NCBI RefSeq assembly: GCF_010727475.1
Contig: NZ_AP022567.1
Span: forward strand, 1,922,001-1,986,000
Reading direction: 5' to 3'
DNA: 64,000 nt
From: Mycolicibacterium mageritense
Lineage (GTDB): Bacteria > Actinomycetota > Actinomycetes > Mycobacteriales > Mycobacteriaceae
The translations under genes were made by a program, and so were the position numbers. Shown here in pieces: positions 17,430 to 25,067 of the stretch (the first letter of the stretch is position 1; the number at the start of each line of letters is the position of its first letter). The notes beneath the pieces are model-generated. The model was not told where the DNA came from. It worked only from the letters and a program-made list of their open reading frames with translations, and did no database searches.

Positions 17430-18905
17430 ATGACACAGAGCGTTCAGGCGGCCAAGACCGATTACGACAAGTTGTTCATCGGTGGCCACTGGGTCGAACC
17501 GTCGACCGCAGAGGTGATCGAGGTCTTCTCCCCCGCGACCGGCGAGAAGGTCGGTCAGGTTCCGTTGGCGGCGGAGGCTGACGTCAACGCCGCGTGCGCC
17601 GCGGCCCGCAAGGCGTTCGACGACGGCCCGTGGCCGCGCATGTCGCCACACGAGCGGCAGGCCGTGCTGGCCAAGGCCGTCGAACTGGTCAACGCGCGGG
17701 CCGACGAGTTCAAGCACCTGCTCAAGCTGGAGACGGGCCAGCCGCCGACCATCGTCGACATGATGCAGTTCGGCGCGGGGGTGTCAGGCCTGCAGTACTA
17801 CGCGGGTGCGGCCGACAAGTTCGCCTGGAAGGACATCCGCGACGGCATCTACGGCCAGACCCTGGTGGTCAAGGAGCCCATCGGCGTCGTCGGCGCCGTC
17901 ATCGCATGGAACGTGCCGTTCTTCCTGGCGTGTAACAAGCTGGGCCCGGCCCTGCTGGCCGGATGCACCGTGGTGCTCAAGCCCGCCGCCGAGACCCCGC
18001 TGACCACCAACCTGTTCGCCGAGGTGTTCGCCGAGGCCGGCCTGCCCGAGGGCGTGCTGTCGGTGGTCCCGGGCGGCCCCGAGACCGGCCGTGCGCTGAC
18101 CAACAATCCCGAGCTGGACAAGTTCACGTTCACCGGGTCGAGTGCGGTCGGCAAGGAGATCGGCAAGCTCGCCGCCGAGAAGCTCAAGCCGTGCACGCTC
18201 GAGCTGGGCGGCAAGTCCGCGGCCATCATCCTGGAGGACGCGGACCTGGACTCGACGCTGCCCATGCTCGTGTTCTCGGGCCTGATGAACTGCGGGCAGG
18301 CGTGCGTCGGGCAGACCCGCATCCTGGCGCCGCGGTCGCGCTACGACGAGGTTGTGGAAAAACTCGCGGGCGCCGTCGCAGCGATGCAGGTCGGCCTGCC
18401 CGACGACCCCGCGGCGATGATCGGGCCGTTGATCAGCGAGAAGCAGCGCGAGCGCGTCGAGGGATACATCCGCAAGGGTGTCGAGGAAGGAGCCCGGCTC
18501 GTGACCGGCGGCGGCCGCCCCGAGGGCCTGGATTCCGGGTGGTTCGTGCAGCCGACCGTGTTCGCCGACGTCGACAACTCGATGACCATCGCGCAGGAGG
18601 AGATATTCGGACCGGTGCTCGCGGTGATCCCGTACGACACCGAGGACGACGCCGTGCGCATCGCCAACGACTCGCCGTACGGCCTTGCAGGCAGCGTCTA
18701 CACGACCGATTTCCCCAAGGCCATCGAGATCGCGTCGAAGATCCGCACCGGCACCTACGCGGTGAACATGTACGCGTTCGATCCCGGCGCACCGTTCGGT
18801 GGCTACAAGAATTCGGGCATCGGTCGGGAGAACGGGCCCGAGGGCATCGAGGCCTACACACAGGCCAAGAGTGTGCTGCTGCCCTTTGGATACACGCCCG
18901 AGTAG
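17430..18905 (+). CDS. Aldehyde dehydrogenase (Rv0223c-like)
   Basis: A 491-residue NAD(P)-dependent aldehyde dehydrogenase. Asn161 (IAWNVPFF), Glu258 (TLELGGKSAA) and nucleophile Cys292 (GQACVGQTR) are in place, together with the GSSAVG cofactor loop, EEIFGPVL and PFGGYKNSGIGREN. The ATG at 17430 lies 7 nt after a TAGTGT -10 box (17417-17422), so a leaderless message is likely; an in-frame GTG at 17421 would lie inside that box. A KstR-like operator just upstream points to a place in sterol or lipid side-chain oxidation. A strong stem-loop follows the stop. Confidence 0.95.
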   Translation: MTQSVQAAKTDYDKLFIGGHWVEPSTAEVIEVFSPATGEKVGQVPLAAEADVNAACAAARKAFDDGPWPRMSPHERQAVLAKAVELVNARADEFKHLLKLETGQPPTIVDMMQFGAGVSGLQYYAGAADKFAWKDIRDGIYGQTLVVKEPIGVVGAVIAWNVPFFLACNKLGPALLAGCTVVLKPAAETPLTTNLFAEVFAEAGLPEGVLSVVPGGPETGRALTNNPELDKFTFTGSSAVGKEIGKLAAEKLKPCTLELGGKSAAIILEDADLDSTLPMLVFSGLMNCGQACVGQTRILAPRSRYDEVVEKLAGAVAAMQVGLPDDPAAMIGPLISEKQRERVEGYIRKGVEEGARLVTGGGRPEGLDSGWFVQPTVFADVDNSMTIAQEEIFGPVLAVIPYDTEDDAVRIANDSPYGLAGSVYTTDFPKAIEIASKIRTGTYAVNMYAFDPGAPFGGYKNSGIGRENGPEGIEAYTQAKSVLLPFGYTPE

Positions 18906-18926
18906 AACTCGCGCGAATATCGCAAA

Positions 18927-18956
18927 ACGGCCCCTTTTCCTGGGAAAAGGGGCCGT
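18927..18956 (+). terminator. Rho-independent-like terminator after the aldehyde dehydrogenase
   Basis: ACGGCCCCTTTTCC pairs perfectly with GGAAAAGGGGCCGT across a 2-nt centre, forming a very stable hairpin 22 nt after the stop at 18905. Only a short T-containing run (CTTG) follows, as is common in mycobacterial terminators. Confidence 0.8.
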
Positions 18957-19051
18957 CTTGCGTCGTGTCTGCCAAGGAAGTGGACAGCTCCCGTACAACT
19001 TCGCCAGCTAGGGTGGGCACCCCATCCATGCCCAACAATGAGGGAGGCACT

Positions 19052-19273
19052 GTGGCAGTTTCGGTCGATCTGGCAAAGTCGCTCGACAAGGCTTACGAGG
19101 ACAAGTCGCTCAAGGAGATCCTGGATGCGTCTCCGGCCGCACTGGCCGGCGTCAGCGACTCCGACGCCGAGCATCTCGCAGCGGCGTTCAACATCAAGAC
19201 CGTCCGACAGCTGGGCTCCAACAAGTTCTTCGCGGTGGCCGCCGGCCTGGTCGCGCTGGAGAACGCGGGCTAG
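19052..19273 (+). CDS. Small conserved hypothetical protein with helix-hairpin-helix-like repeat
   Basis: A 73-residue helical protein. Segments LKEILDASPAALAGVSDSDAEHLAAAFNIKTVRQLGSNKFFAVAAGLVAL resemble small helix-hairpin-helix (SAM-like) domains such as those at the ends of ribosomal or DNA-binding proteins. The GTG at 19052 is preceded by GGGAGG at 19042-19047. An ATG at 19028 is in frame but overlaps that site. Function unknown. It stands alone between two stem-loops: the aldehyde dehydrogenase terminator upstream and a convergent-gene terminator downstream. Confidence 0.75.
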   Translation: MAVSVDLAKSLDKAYEDKSLKEILDASPAALAGVSDSDAEHLAAAFNIKTVRQLGSNKFFAVAAGLVALENAG

Positions 19274-19296
19274 TTTCTTACGCCGAGCAGACGCGC

Positions 19297-19328
19297 AGGT
19301 ACCCCATTTCGCATGATTTGGGGTACCT
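19297..19328. terminator. Bidirectional terminator between convergent genes
   Basis: AGGTACCCCA (19297-19306) pairs perfectly with TGGGGTACCT (19319-19328) around a 12-nt AT-rich loop. It lies between the convergent small-protein gene (ends 19273) and the crotonase gene (ends 19352), so it can serve both strands. Confidence 0.7.
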
Positions 19329-19351
19329 ACGTGTCTGTTGGGCGAAAGACG

Positions 19352-20155
19352 TCACCGGCCCTGGAACACCGCGTCCCGGCGTTCGACGAACGACTGCACG
19401 CCCTCGGCGGCGTCCGCGGTCGCGAACAGTTCGGTGACGGTGGGCCGCAGCCGGGCGATGGCCGCGGCGTCGCCCTGCGAATGTGCGGTGTGTGCCGAGG
19501 CCAGTGTGGCCTTGACTCCGAGCGGTGCGGCCCGGTCGGCGATCGTGTGCGCGATCGCGCGGGCCCTGGCGATCGCATTCTCACCGTCCGGCGCGATTTC
19601 CTGCACCAACCCGATCCGGTTGGCCTCGGCCGCGTCGAACTCGTCACCGGTGAGCAGCCAGCGCATCGCGTTGCCCCACCCCGTCAGCCGCGGCAGCCGC
19701 AGCGTCGCCCCGCCGAACGGGTAGATCCCCCGCAAAACCTCGATCTGGGCGAACCGAGTGTCCTGTGCGGCCACCCTGATGTCGGCGGCAAGCAACAACT
19801 CGATGCCCAGAGTCAGACACCGGCCCTGTGCCGCGGCCACGACGGGTTTGGTCCAGTCGCCGTCCAGGCGCCAGGGATCGCGGCCATCGGCGGGTACCGG
19901 CAGTTCGCCGGACGCGATCCGCGGTGCGACGTCCGCCAGGTCAAGGCCCGCCGTGAAATGGTCGCCGTGTGCGAACAGCACTCCGGCACGCAGGCTTTCG
20001 TCGGACTCCAGCAGCCCGTACGCGCGGGAGAGGTCGGTCAGCATCGCCATGTTGAAGGCGTTGCGCTTGTGCGGCCGGTTCAGGCCGATCATGAGTACGT
20101 ACCCGTCCCGCTCCACCGAAACGGTTTCGAGGGTCAACCCGGTTGTGCTGGTCAT
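19352..20155 (-). CDS. Enoyl-CoA hydratase/isomerase (crotonase) family protein
   Basis: A 267-residue crotonase-fold enzyme acting on acyl-CoA thioesters. The oxyanion-hole segments are LFAHGDHFTAGLDL (~60-73) and the helix following GRCLTLGIELLLAADIR. Both catalytic glutamates of true hydratases appear conserved: Glu119 (GIEL) and Glu139 (FAQIEV). The C-terminal helices DAAEGVQSFVERRDAVFQGR close the active site. Hydration of an enoyl-CoA is therefore plausible. It is not the Rv0222/EchA1 type as I remember that sequence. An AT-rich inverted repeat lies just upstream of the start. Confidence 0.9.
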   Translation of the reverse strand: MTSTTGLTLETVSVERDGYVLMIGLNRPHKRNAFNMAMLTDLSRAYGLLESDESLRAGVLFAHGDHFTAGLDLADVAPRIASGELPVPADGRDPWRLDGDWTKPVVAAAQGRCLTLGIELLLAADIRVAAQDTRFAQIEVLRGIYPFGGATLRLPRLTGWGNAMRWLLTGDEFDAAEANRIGLVQEIAPDGENAIARARAIAHTIADRAAPLGVKATLASAHTAHSQGDAAAIARLRPTVTELFATADAAEGVQSFVERRDAVFQGR

Positions 20156-20181
20156 ACCCGGCAGTCAACTCCGGTTCACGC

Positions 20182-20203
20182 AATTATGCAACCCATCATA
20201 ATT
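20182..20203. promoter_or_regulatory. AT-rich inverted repeat upstream of the crotonase gene
   Basis: AATTATG (20182-20188) and CATAATT (20197-20203) are perfect 7-bp arms with an 8-bp spacer, in an unusually AT-rich patch (20180-20230) of this GC-rich window. It lies 27 bp upstream of the crotonase ATG on the minus strand and resembles a regulator-binding site. The regulator is unknown; the TetR gene at 20508 is the nearest candidate. Confidence 0.45.
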
Positions 20204-20349
20204 TGCTGCGGAGCGAAATTTATTTAGCAAACTAGTCACACTGGTGTTCACCTGCTATTATTGGAACCGCCAGCACACTGGTCGGCAATCCGTCACCAGG
20301 AGACGGTTGCCTCGGTTTTATGATCGATCGCATAGAAGGGCGGTGCACG

Positions 20350-20484
20350 ATGTGGGTCATTGAACTCAACGTCGCCGGTCACCGATTCACGCACCGGGTT
20401 CGAACTCCGCACAGCCACGTACTGCCCATCAGCCCGCGCAGCCTGCTGCGTCGGCCGTCGCAGCTGCTGGAGCGCGTGGCATAA
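20350..20484 (+). CDS. Possible 44-residue small protein upstream of a TetR regulator
   Basis: An open frame from ATG 20350 to TAA 20484 encodes 44 residues beginning MWVIELNVAGHRFTHRVRT and ending SLLRRPSQLLERVA. The codons show the strong G/C third-position bias of real genes in this window, and AGAAGGG lies 9 nt before the ATG. The product is basic with no membrane segment. It ends 23 bp before the TetR gene on the same strand. I do not recognise it. Being so short, it could still be a chance frame. Confidence 0.45.
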   Translation: MWVIELNVAGHRFTHRVRTPHSHVLPISPRSLLRRPSQLLERVA

Positions 20485-20507
20485 CCCTTCGCTACGCTCG
20501 CCCCACC

Positions 20508-21137
20508 ATGTCCAACCCCGTCAAGCCCCGCAACAAACGCGGCTCGACCCGCACCCGCATGCTGGTCAGCGCGGTCGAAGTGTTGCGTGAGCGCGGCGCC
20601 GCCGGTGTCACGATCGACGAGGTTCTGACCCGAAGCGGCGCTCCGCGCGGTTCGGTGTACCACCACTTCCCCGGTGGCCGTCATCAGATCCTGACCGAGG
20701 CACTGCTGTTCGCCGGGGACTCGATCGGCAGCCTGATCGACGAGAGCGCACAGGACGGCGGCCTGGCGCTGGTTCGCAGGTTCGTCACGTTCTGGGAGAA
20801 CCTGCTGGCAGATAGCGACTACACCGCAGGCTGCCCCGTGGTCGCCGCGGCGATCGGTGCCGCCGACGAACCTCAGCTCAGCAGCATCGCCGGCGACATC
20901 TTCGGGCGCTGGCGCGAATCCCTGGGCCGGGCATTCGCCGCCGACGGCTTCGAGGAATCCGACGCGCAGTCCCTCGCCGTCATGTGCATCTCCGCGCTCG
21001 AAGGTGCGGTCGTGTTGTGCCGGTCCTCGCGCAGCACCAACGCTTTGCGCGAAGTCGCGCTGCAGCTCGAATTCCTCATCAAGTCACGTGAATTCGTGCT
21101 GCGCAACGGTGTACCGCGAGTCGGGCGCCGGCCCTAG
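20508..21137 (+). CDS. TetR-family transcriptional regulator (LmrA/YxaF-like)
   Basis: A 209-residue regulator. The N-terminal helix-turn-helix covers ~13-60 (RGSTRTRMLVSAVEVLRERGAAGVTIDEVLTRSGAPRGSVYHHFPGGRHQIL), with the typical YHHFPGG recognition end. The C-terminal domain with FWENLLADSDYTAGCPVVAAAIGA resembles the LmrA/YxaF group, often controlling efflux pumps or oxidoreductases. TACGCT (20493-20498) lies 9 nt before the ATG as a possible -10 box. It overlaps the convergent reductase-like gene by 4 bp. Target and ligand unknown. Confidence 0.92.
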   Translation: MSNPVKPRNKRGSTRTRMLVSAVEVLRERGAAGVTIDEVLTRSGAPRGSVYHHFPGGRHQILTEALLFAGDSIGSLIDESAQDGGLALVRRFVTFWENLLADSDYTAGCPVVAAAIGAADEPQLSSIAGDIFGRWRESLGRAFAADGFEESDAQSLAVMCISALEGAVVLCRSSRSTNALREVALQLEFLIKSREFVLRNGVPRVGRRP

Positions 21138-21661
21138 GCGGCCGGTTTGGTCCAACGGGCACACACGAAATCGCCGTTGACCGCGGATTCGGTCAGCGCC
21201 CACTCCGAGCGCAACGGCAGCACCGGTGCGCCTCCGCCCAGTGTGCACGGCGCATAGCTCACGATCATCTCGTCGATCAGGCCTTCCGTCACGAATTGTG
21301 CGGCCACCTCACCACCGCCCACGATCCAGACGTCCTTACCCGCTGCCGCCGCGACGAGTTGGCGATGCAATTCCGGTACGGCTCCGGCGAAGACCTGGAC
21401 GGGATGTTCGGGCAGCACGATGCCCGGCCGATGGGTGAGCACCCACGTCGGCTGGTCGTACATCCACTCACCTGGGTGATTCTTGACGATCCACTCATAG
21501 GTGGCCGCGCCCATCGCAAGCGCCCCAATGGTTTTGATGAACTCGTCATACCCGAACGGGCCGTCGGCGTCGATGGCACGCGTGATCAGCCAGTCGAGGC
21601 TTCCCTCGGTGTCGACGATGAAGCCGTCGAGGCTCGATGCGGTGTAGTAGACGGTTGACAC
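21134..21661 (-). CDS. Dihydrofolate reductase-family (RibD C-terminal domain) protein
   Basis: A 175-residue protein with the RibD-C/DHFR-like fold: VYYTASSLDGFI at the N-terminus, ALAMGAATYEWI near residue 47, VLTHRP, and VWIVGGGEVAAQFVTEGLIDEMIVSYAP, where GGG is the NADPH-binding turn. Stand-alone members are common in actinobacteria and reduce undefined substrates. The start is 4 bp from the stop of the upstream transcription factor gene, which suggests co-expression. It is not a folate enzyme by any direct evidence. Confidence 0.88.
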   Translation of the reverse strand: MSTVYYTASSLDGFIVDTEGSLDWLITRAIDADGPFGYDEFIKTIGALAMGAATYEWIVKNHPGEWMYDQPTWVLTHRPGIVLPEHPVQVFAGAVPELHRQLVAAAAGKDVWIVGGGEVAAQFVTEGLIDEMIVSYAPCTLGGGAPVLPLRSEWALTESAVNGDFVCARWTKPAA

Positions 21662-21664
21662 TGC

Positions 21665-22579
21665 TCAGTCCCTCCTCATCCATTCCAGGGGATCTCCCTG
21701 ATCGGTTTCGATGCCATGGCGCGCCAACATGGCGCGGACCAGTCCCCTGCGGTGCGCCGAGTACGTGAGAACATGCGCGACGATGCCGTACAGCTGAAAG
21801 GACTCCGGTGGATCACAGAGCGCGTCGATCACCGTGTCGGCGAGCCTGCCCGCGGCCGAGTACTCGGAAATCACCGTGGTCCAACGCTTTCCGATCTCAT
21901 CGTGGTGCGCCGCCAGTTCCGCGGCGGTGGCCGCGAGCTCGCGCTCCGGGAAATCCCGGCCTTCGATGGTGGCCAGCCACACCTGTTTGGTCCACACGAT
22001 CGCGCTGAGCACCGCAGCCACGCTGGGTTCCGGACCATCCCAGGACAACACCACCTGGCCGGGTGAAACCTCCTGGGACCATTGGCTTTGCGTGAGCTGC
22101 CGGGCCTGCTCGATGAGATAGGCGGTGTCGGCGACGTCGTGCACAAGCATGAACTGTGCGATATCGGGGCCACCGCCGGAACTCGACCCGTCGACCCACA
22201 AGGAGTGCGGCGGGTGGAAATGCACGCCGTTCGGCGCGGGCAGCCGGAATGCGACGTCACCCGCACGAGACGGTGGCACGCCGAACCCGCGCCGGAAAGC
22301 CCGGGAAAACACTTCGGCGGACGACCACCCCTCGGCAGCAGCCACCTCGGCGACGCCCTCACCGTGCTGTAACCGCCAGGCCGCCCGTTCGAGCATGACG
22401 CGTCGCCGCAACGCCGCGGGCGGCTCGCCGGTCAACCGGCGTACCTCGCGCGAGAAGTGGAATTCCGATGCGTAACTGCTGCGGGCCATTTCGCCGACAC
22501 CGTTGTTGTCCTCGTCGACGACGGCGTCGAGCAGCTCCCGTAGTCGGTCCCGGCCGTTCGGTTGGTCGCTCACATCCAC
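21665..22579 (-). CDS. AraC-type HTH regulator fused to a DinB-like domain
   Basis: About 304 residues. The first ~95 form an AraC double helix-turn-helix (YASEFHFSREVRRLTGEPPAALRRRVMLERAAWRLQHGEGVAEVAAAEGWSSAEVFSRAFRRGFGVPPS), here at the N-terminus rather than the usual C-terminus. The rest looks like a DinB four-helix bundle (QVWLATIEGRDFPERE; the Asp/His-containing AAHHDEIGKRW; VAHVLTYSAHRRGLVRAML). The start is unclear: GTG at 22579, 22573 or 22609. The downstream gene starts 4 bp after the stop, so the pair is probably one operon. The signal is unknown. Confidence 0.82.
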   Translation of the reverse strand: MDVSDQPNGRDRLRELLDAVVDEDNNGVGEMARSSYASEFHFSREVRRLTGEPPAALRRRVMLERAAWRLQHGEGVAEVAAAEGWSSAEVFSRAFRRGFGVPPSRAGDVAFRLPAPNGVHFHPPHSLWVDGSSSGGGPDIAQFMLVHDVADTAYLIEQARQLTQSQWSQEVSPGQVVLSWDGPEPSVAAVLSAIVWTKQVWLATIEGRDFPERELAATAAELAAHHDEIGKRWTTVISEYSAAGRLADTVIDALCDPPESFQLYGIVAHVLTYSAHRRGLVRAMLARHGIETDQGDPLEWMRRD

Positions 22580-22628
22580 CGAGTATGGTCGGCGACCGCG
22601 CGCAGGCACATGACTTTTCTTGCTGCGC

Positions 22629-23468
22629 TCAGGTGTCGAGCACCGCGGCGACGCGCGCTTCGACGTCGACGTCGGCGAGGTCTGCCAGGTTGATGCCGAA
22701 CCTTTCGGTCAGCGCGTCGAGCACCTGCGCCGCGGTGTCGAAGCGAACCCGTTCGGTCCCACCCCGGCGGTGGATCGCCAGGTTGCGGCCTCGCAGATTG
22801 AAGCGGGCCTCGTCGGTGATCAGGGCCGCGGTCAGCCCGGTCACGAATATCCCGCCGGGATGCGTTGACACATACCAACTTCCGACTTCGAGGTCGATGC
22901 GGGGTTGCGGACGCGTGCTGAATCGGTACAACGGCAGCCACTGGTCGCGAATCTGAGCCTGCAGCACCAACCCGTCCTCGTGATCGAGGAGCCGGTACGG
23001 CTCGTGCCGCGTCTCCTGCACAGGGCCGGCCTCCAGCCGGATCGGCGACGACAGCGTCTGCCCACCGAAACCGACGTCCACCAGATACCGCCCGTCGACG
23101 CCGGGAATCGTCACGCCGAGCACGTTGTGCGTCTGCGCCGGCAACGGGGCACCGGGCTCCTGCATCCACACCACGCGCCCGGCGAACCGCTCGACCCCGA
23201 AACCGACCTGCTCGAGCACATACCCGAGCAGCCCGTTGTGCTCGTAGCAATACCCGCCACGCCGCCGGGCAACGAGCTTGTCGGACAGTGCGGCGGCACC
23301 GAGATCGGCGACCGGGATGCCCAGCAGCGGATCCAGGTTCTCGAACGGGATCGACCGGCCGTGCGCTGTCACGATGCCCTGCAGAGTGGCCAGGTCCGGT
23401 TGTGCCGGACCCTGATAGCCGATCCGGTTGAAGTATGCCGCGAGGTCGAGTGCGCCCATGACTGCCAA
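22629..23468 (-). CDS. nat: Arylamine N-acetyltransferase
   Basis: A 279-residue NAT, transferring an acyl group from acyl-CoA to arylamines or hydrazines such as isoniazid. The Cys-His-Asp triad is present: Cys74 (RRGGYCYEHNG), His114 (AQTHNVLG) and Asp131 (YLVDVGFGG). RSIPFENLDPLLG and the C-terminal WYVSTHPGGIF segment are also family hallmarks. The sequence is close to, but not the same as, the M. smegmatis enzyme as I remember it. TTG at 23468 has GAGGAA 6 nt upstream; ATG at 23459 is an alternative start. In mycobacteria nat is linked to sterol catabolism, which agrees with the KstR-like sites nearby. Divergent from the HD-protein gene. Confidence 0.96.
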   Translation of the reverse strand: MAVMGALDLAAYFNRIGYQGPAQPDLATLQGIVTAHGRSIPFENLDPLLGIPVADLGAAALSDKLVARRRGGYCYEHNGLLGYVLEQVGFGVERFAGRVVWMQEPGAPLPAQTHNVLGVTIPGVDGRYLVDVGFGGQTLSSPIRLEAGPVQETRHEPYRLLDHEDGLVLQAQIRDQWLPLYRFSTRPQPRIDLEVGSWYVSTHPGGIFVTGLTAALITDEARFNLRGRNLAIHRRGGTERVRFDTAAQVLDALTERFGINLADLADVDVEARVAAVLDT

Positions 23469-23517
23469 TGATGCTTCCTCAACAGCGGTTCAGGTCAAAC
23501 CGGAGGACACTGGCGTC

Positions 23518-24090
23518 ATGGCAGCGCATCTCACCGAGCGACTGCGGGAGGATCTGCTCGCCCGCTGGTCGGAATCTCACCGCAAGCACCACAACGTCGC
23601 GCATCTGCACGAGATGTTGGATGCGATCCAGGCGCTGGCCGACGACGGTCTGCACTTCGACCGCGAGGCCGTCGAGTTGGCCGCCTGGTTCCACGACGCC
23701 ATCTACGACATCGGCCGCGACGACAACGAGGACCGTTCGGCCGAGCTGGCGCGCGAGCTCCTGTCCACTTCCCCGGTGCGTGACGAGGTGGCCCGGCTCG
23801 TGCTGGCCACCAAGACCCACAAGGTCTCGGCGGGCGACATCAACGGGGCCGTGCTCAGCGATGCCGACCTTTCGGTGCTCGGCGCACCCGCGGCCCGCTA
23901 CCAGCGCTACGCGGCCGCGGTGCGCGAGGAGTACCACGCGATCCCCGACGACGTGTTCAAACCGGCCCGGGCGCGTGTGCTCGCCGAGCTGCTCGACGGG
24001 GCGATGTTCCACACCGGGCCCGGGCGCGACCGTTGGGAGGATCAGGCGCGCCGCAACGTCGCAACCGAGATCGAGGCGCTGACCAGCTGA
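23518..24090 (+). CDS. HD-domain metal-dependent phosphohydrolase-like protein
   Basis: A 190-residue helical protein of the HD superfamily. Metal-ligand motifs are the His-rich RKHHNVAHLHEMLD (~23-36), WFHDAIYD (His-Asp pair, ~58-65) and a later Asp (AVLSDADLSVLG, ~121). The family includes hydrolases of nucleotides and unknown phosphorylated compounds. The ATG at 23518 follows GGAGG at 23501-23505; an open frame upstream to 23428 overlaps the divergent nat gene. The substrate is unknown. Confidence 0.85.
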   Translation: MAAHLTERLREDLLARWSESHRKHHNVAHLHEMLDAIQALADDGLHFDREAVELAAWFHDAIYDIGRDDNEDRSAELARELLSTSPVRDEVARLVLATKTHKVSAGDINGAVLSDADLSVLGAPAARYQRYAAAVREEYHAIPDDVFKPARARVLAELLDGAMFHTGPGRDRWEDQARRNVATEIEALTS

Positions 24091-24217
24091 GCCGCACGCG
24101 CTCGATATGGCCTGACCTGCAGTTTTGGCCTGGCGAAGGCTGGTTACCCAAAGGGACAGGTGCCGGATCCGGAAGCGAATGGGTTTTTACCCCGCGACCT
24201 GGGTACCATATTGAAAC

Positions 24218-24231
24218 TAGAACACGTTCCA
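24218..24231. promoter_or_regulatory. KstR-like operator before the acyltransferase-fadD-lipase operon
   Basis: TAGAACACGTTCCA is a full match to the KstR consensus TNNAACNNGTTNNA, with the symmetric core GAAC-AC-GTTC. It lies 21 bp before the GTG start at 24252. Control by the sterol regulator KstR of this operon is a reasonable prediction. Binding is inferred, not shown. Confidence 0.7.
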
Positions 24232-24251
24232 ATTTACTCCAGGGGGAACCC

Positions 24252-25061
24252 GTGGCCTCGACCGACATCGACCCGTCCGAAATCACCAAGTGGGATCCGG
24301 GCCTGACCGAGAAGGTCATGGGCTGGCTGCGGCCGCTCACCAAGGGCTACCACCGCTCGGAGGTCCGCGGCCTGGAGAACTTCCCGCACGGCGGCGCGCT
24401 GGTGGTGTCGAACCACTCGGGCGGGCTGTTCGCGATGGACGTGCCGGTGTTCGCGACGGGGTTCTACGAGAAGTTCGGCTACGAGCGGCCCGTGTACACC
24501 CTCAGCCACGACATGCTGATGACCGGACCGACCGCGGCGTTCTTCAAGAAGACCGGCTTCATCCGGGCCAACCACGAGAACGCCGACGAGGCGCTGCGCT
24601 CGGGCGGTGTCGTGGTGGTGTTCCCCGGCGGTGACTACGACGTGTACCGGCCTACCTTCAGTGCCAACAAGATCGACTTCGGCGGGCGGACCGGCTATGT
24701 GAAGGCCGCGATCAACGCCGGCGTGCCGATCGTTCCGATGGTCGGCATCGGTGGCCAGGAGGCTCAGCTGTTCCTGTCCCGCGGCACGGGTGTCGCCAAG
24801 GCGCTGGGACCGATCGCACGCCTGGCCCGCACCAAGATCGTGCCCGTGTCGTTCGGCTTCCCGTTCGGACTGTCGGCCGTGCTGCCGCTCAACGTGCCAC
24901 TGCCGACCAAGATCGTGATGGAGACGCTGCCGCCGATCGACATCGCTGCGGAGTTCGGTGAGGATCCCGACATCGACGAGGTCGACACGCACGTCCGCCG
25001 CGTCATGCAGCGGGCCATCGACAAGCTCGCCGAGGAACGCCGCTTCCCGGTGATCGGCTGA
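24252..25061 (+). CDS. PlsC-like lysophospholipid/diacylglycerol acyltransferase family protein
   Basis: A 269-residue acyltransferase. The catalytic His lies in VVSNHSGGLFAMDVPVF (~51-67), a variant of the usual NHxxxxD motif. Other family blocks are FKKTGFIRANHENADEAL, VVVFPGGDYDVYRP (binding of glycerol phosphate or acceptor) and INAGVPIVPMVGIGGQEAQ. It probably esterifies a hydroxyl group with fatty acyl-CoA. The GTG at 24252 follows CAGGGGGA. It is the first gene of an operon with a fatty acyl-CoA ligase (6-nt gap) and an esterase (8-bp overlap), under a KstR-like operator. Confidence 0.9.
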   Translation: MASTDIDPSEITKWDPGLTEKVMGWLRPLTKGYHRSEVRGLENFPHGGALVVSNHSGGLFAMDVPVFATGFYEKFGYERPVYTLSHDMLMTGPTAAFFKKTGFIRANHENADEALRSGGVVVVFPGGDYDVYRPTFSANKIDFGGRTGYVKAAINAGVPIVPMVGIGGQEAQLFLSRGTGVAKALGPIARLARTKIVPVSFGFPFGLSAVLPLNVPLPTKIVMETLPPIDIAAEFGEDPDIDEVDTHVRRVMQRAIDKLAEERRFPVIG

Positions 25062-25067
25062 TCCGGG

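Noticed and set aside
17784..18998. 404-residue minus-strand frame over the aldehyde dehydrogenase
   Set aside because: Shadow of a gene with a full set of aldehyde dehydrogenase catalytic residues on the plus strand.
19352..20155. Naming the crotonase echA1 by synteny with Rv0222
   Set aside because: The sequence does not resemble Rv0222 as I remember it, despite the similar neighbourhood.
22629..23468. Assignment of the species as M. smegmatis itself
   Set aside because: The NAT protein differs at many positions from the M. smegmatis enzyme as I remember it, so only a related species is supported.
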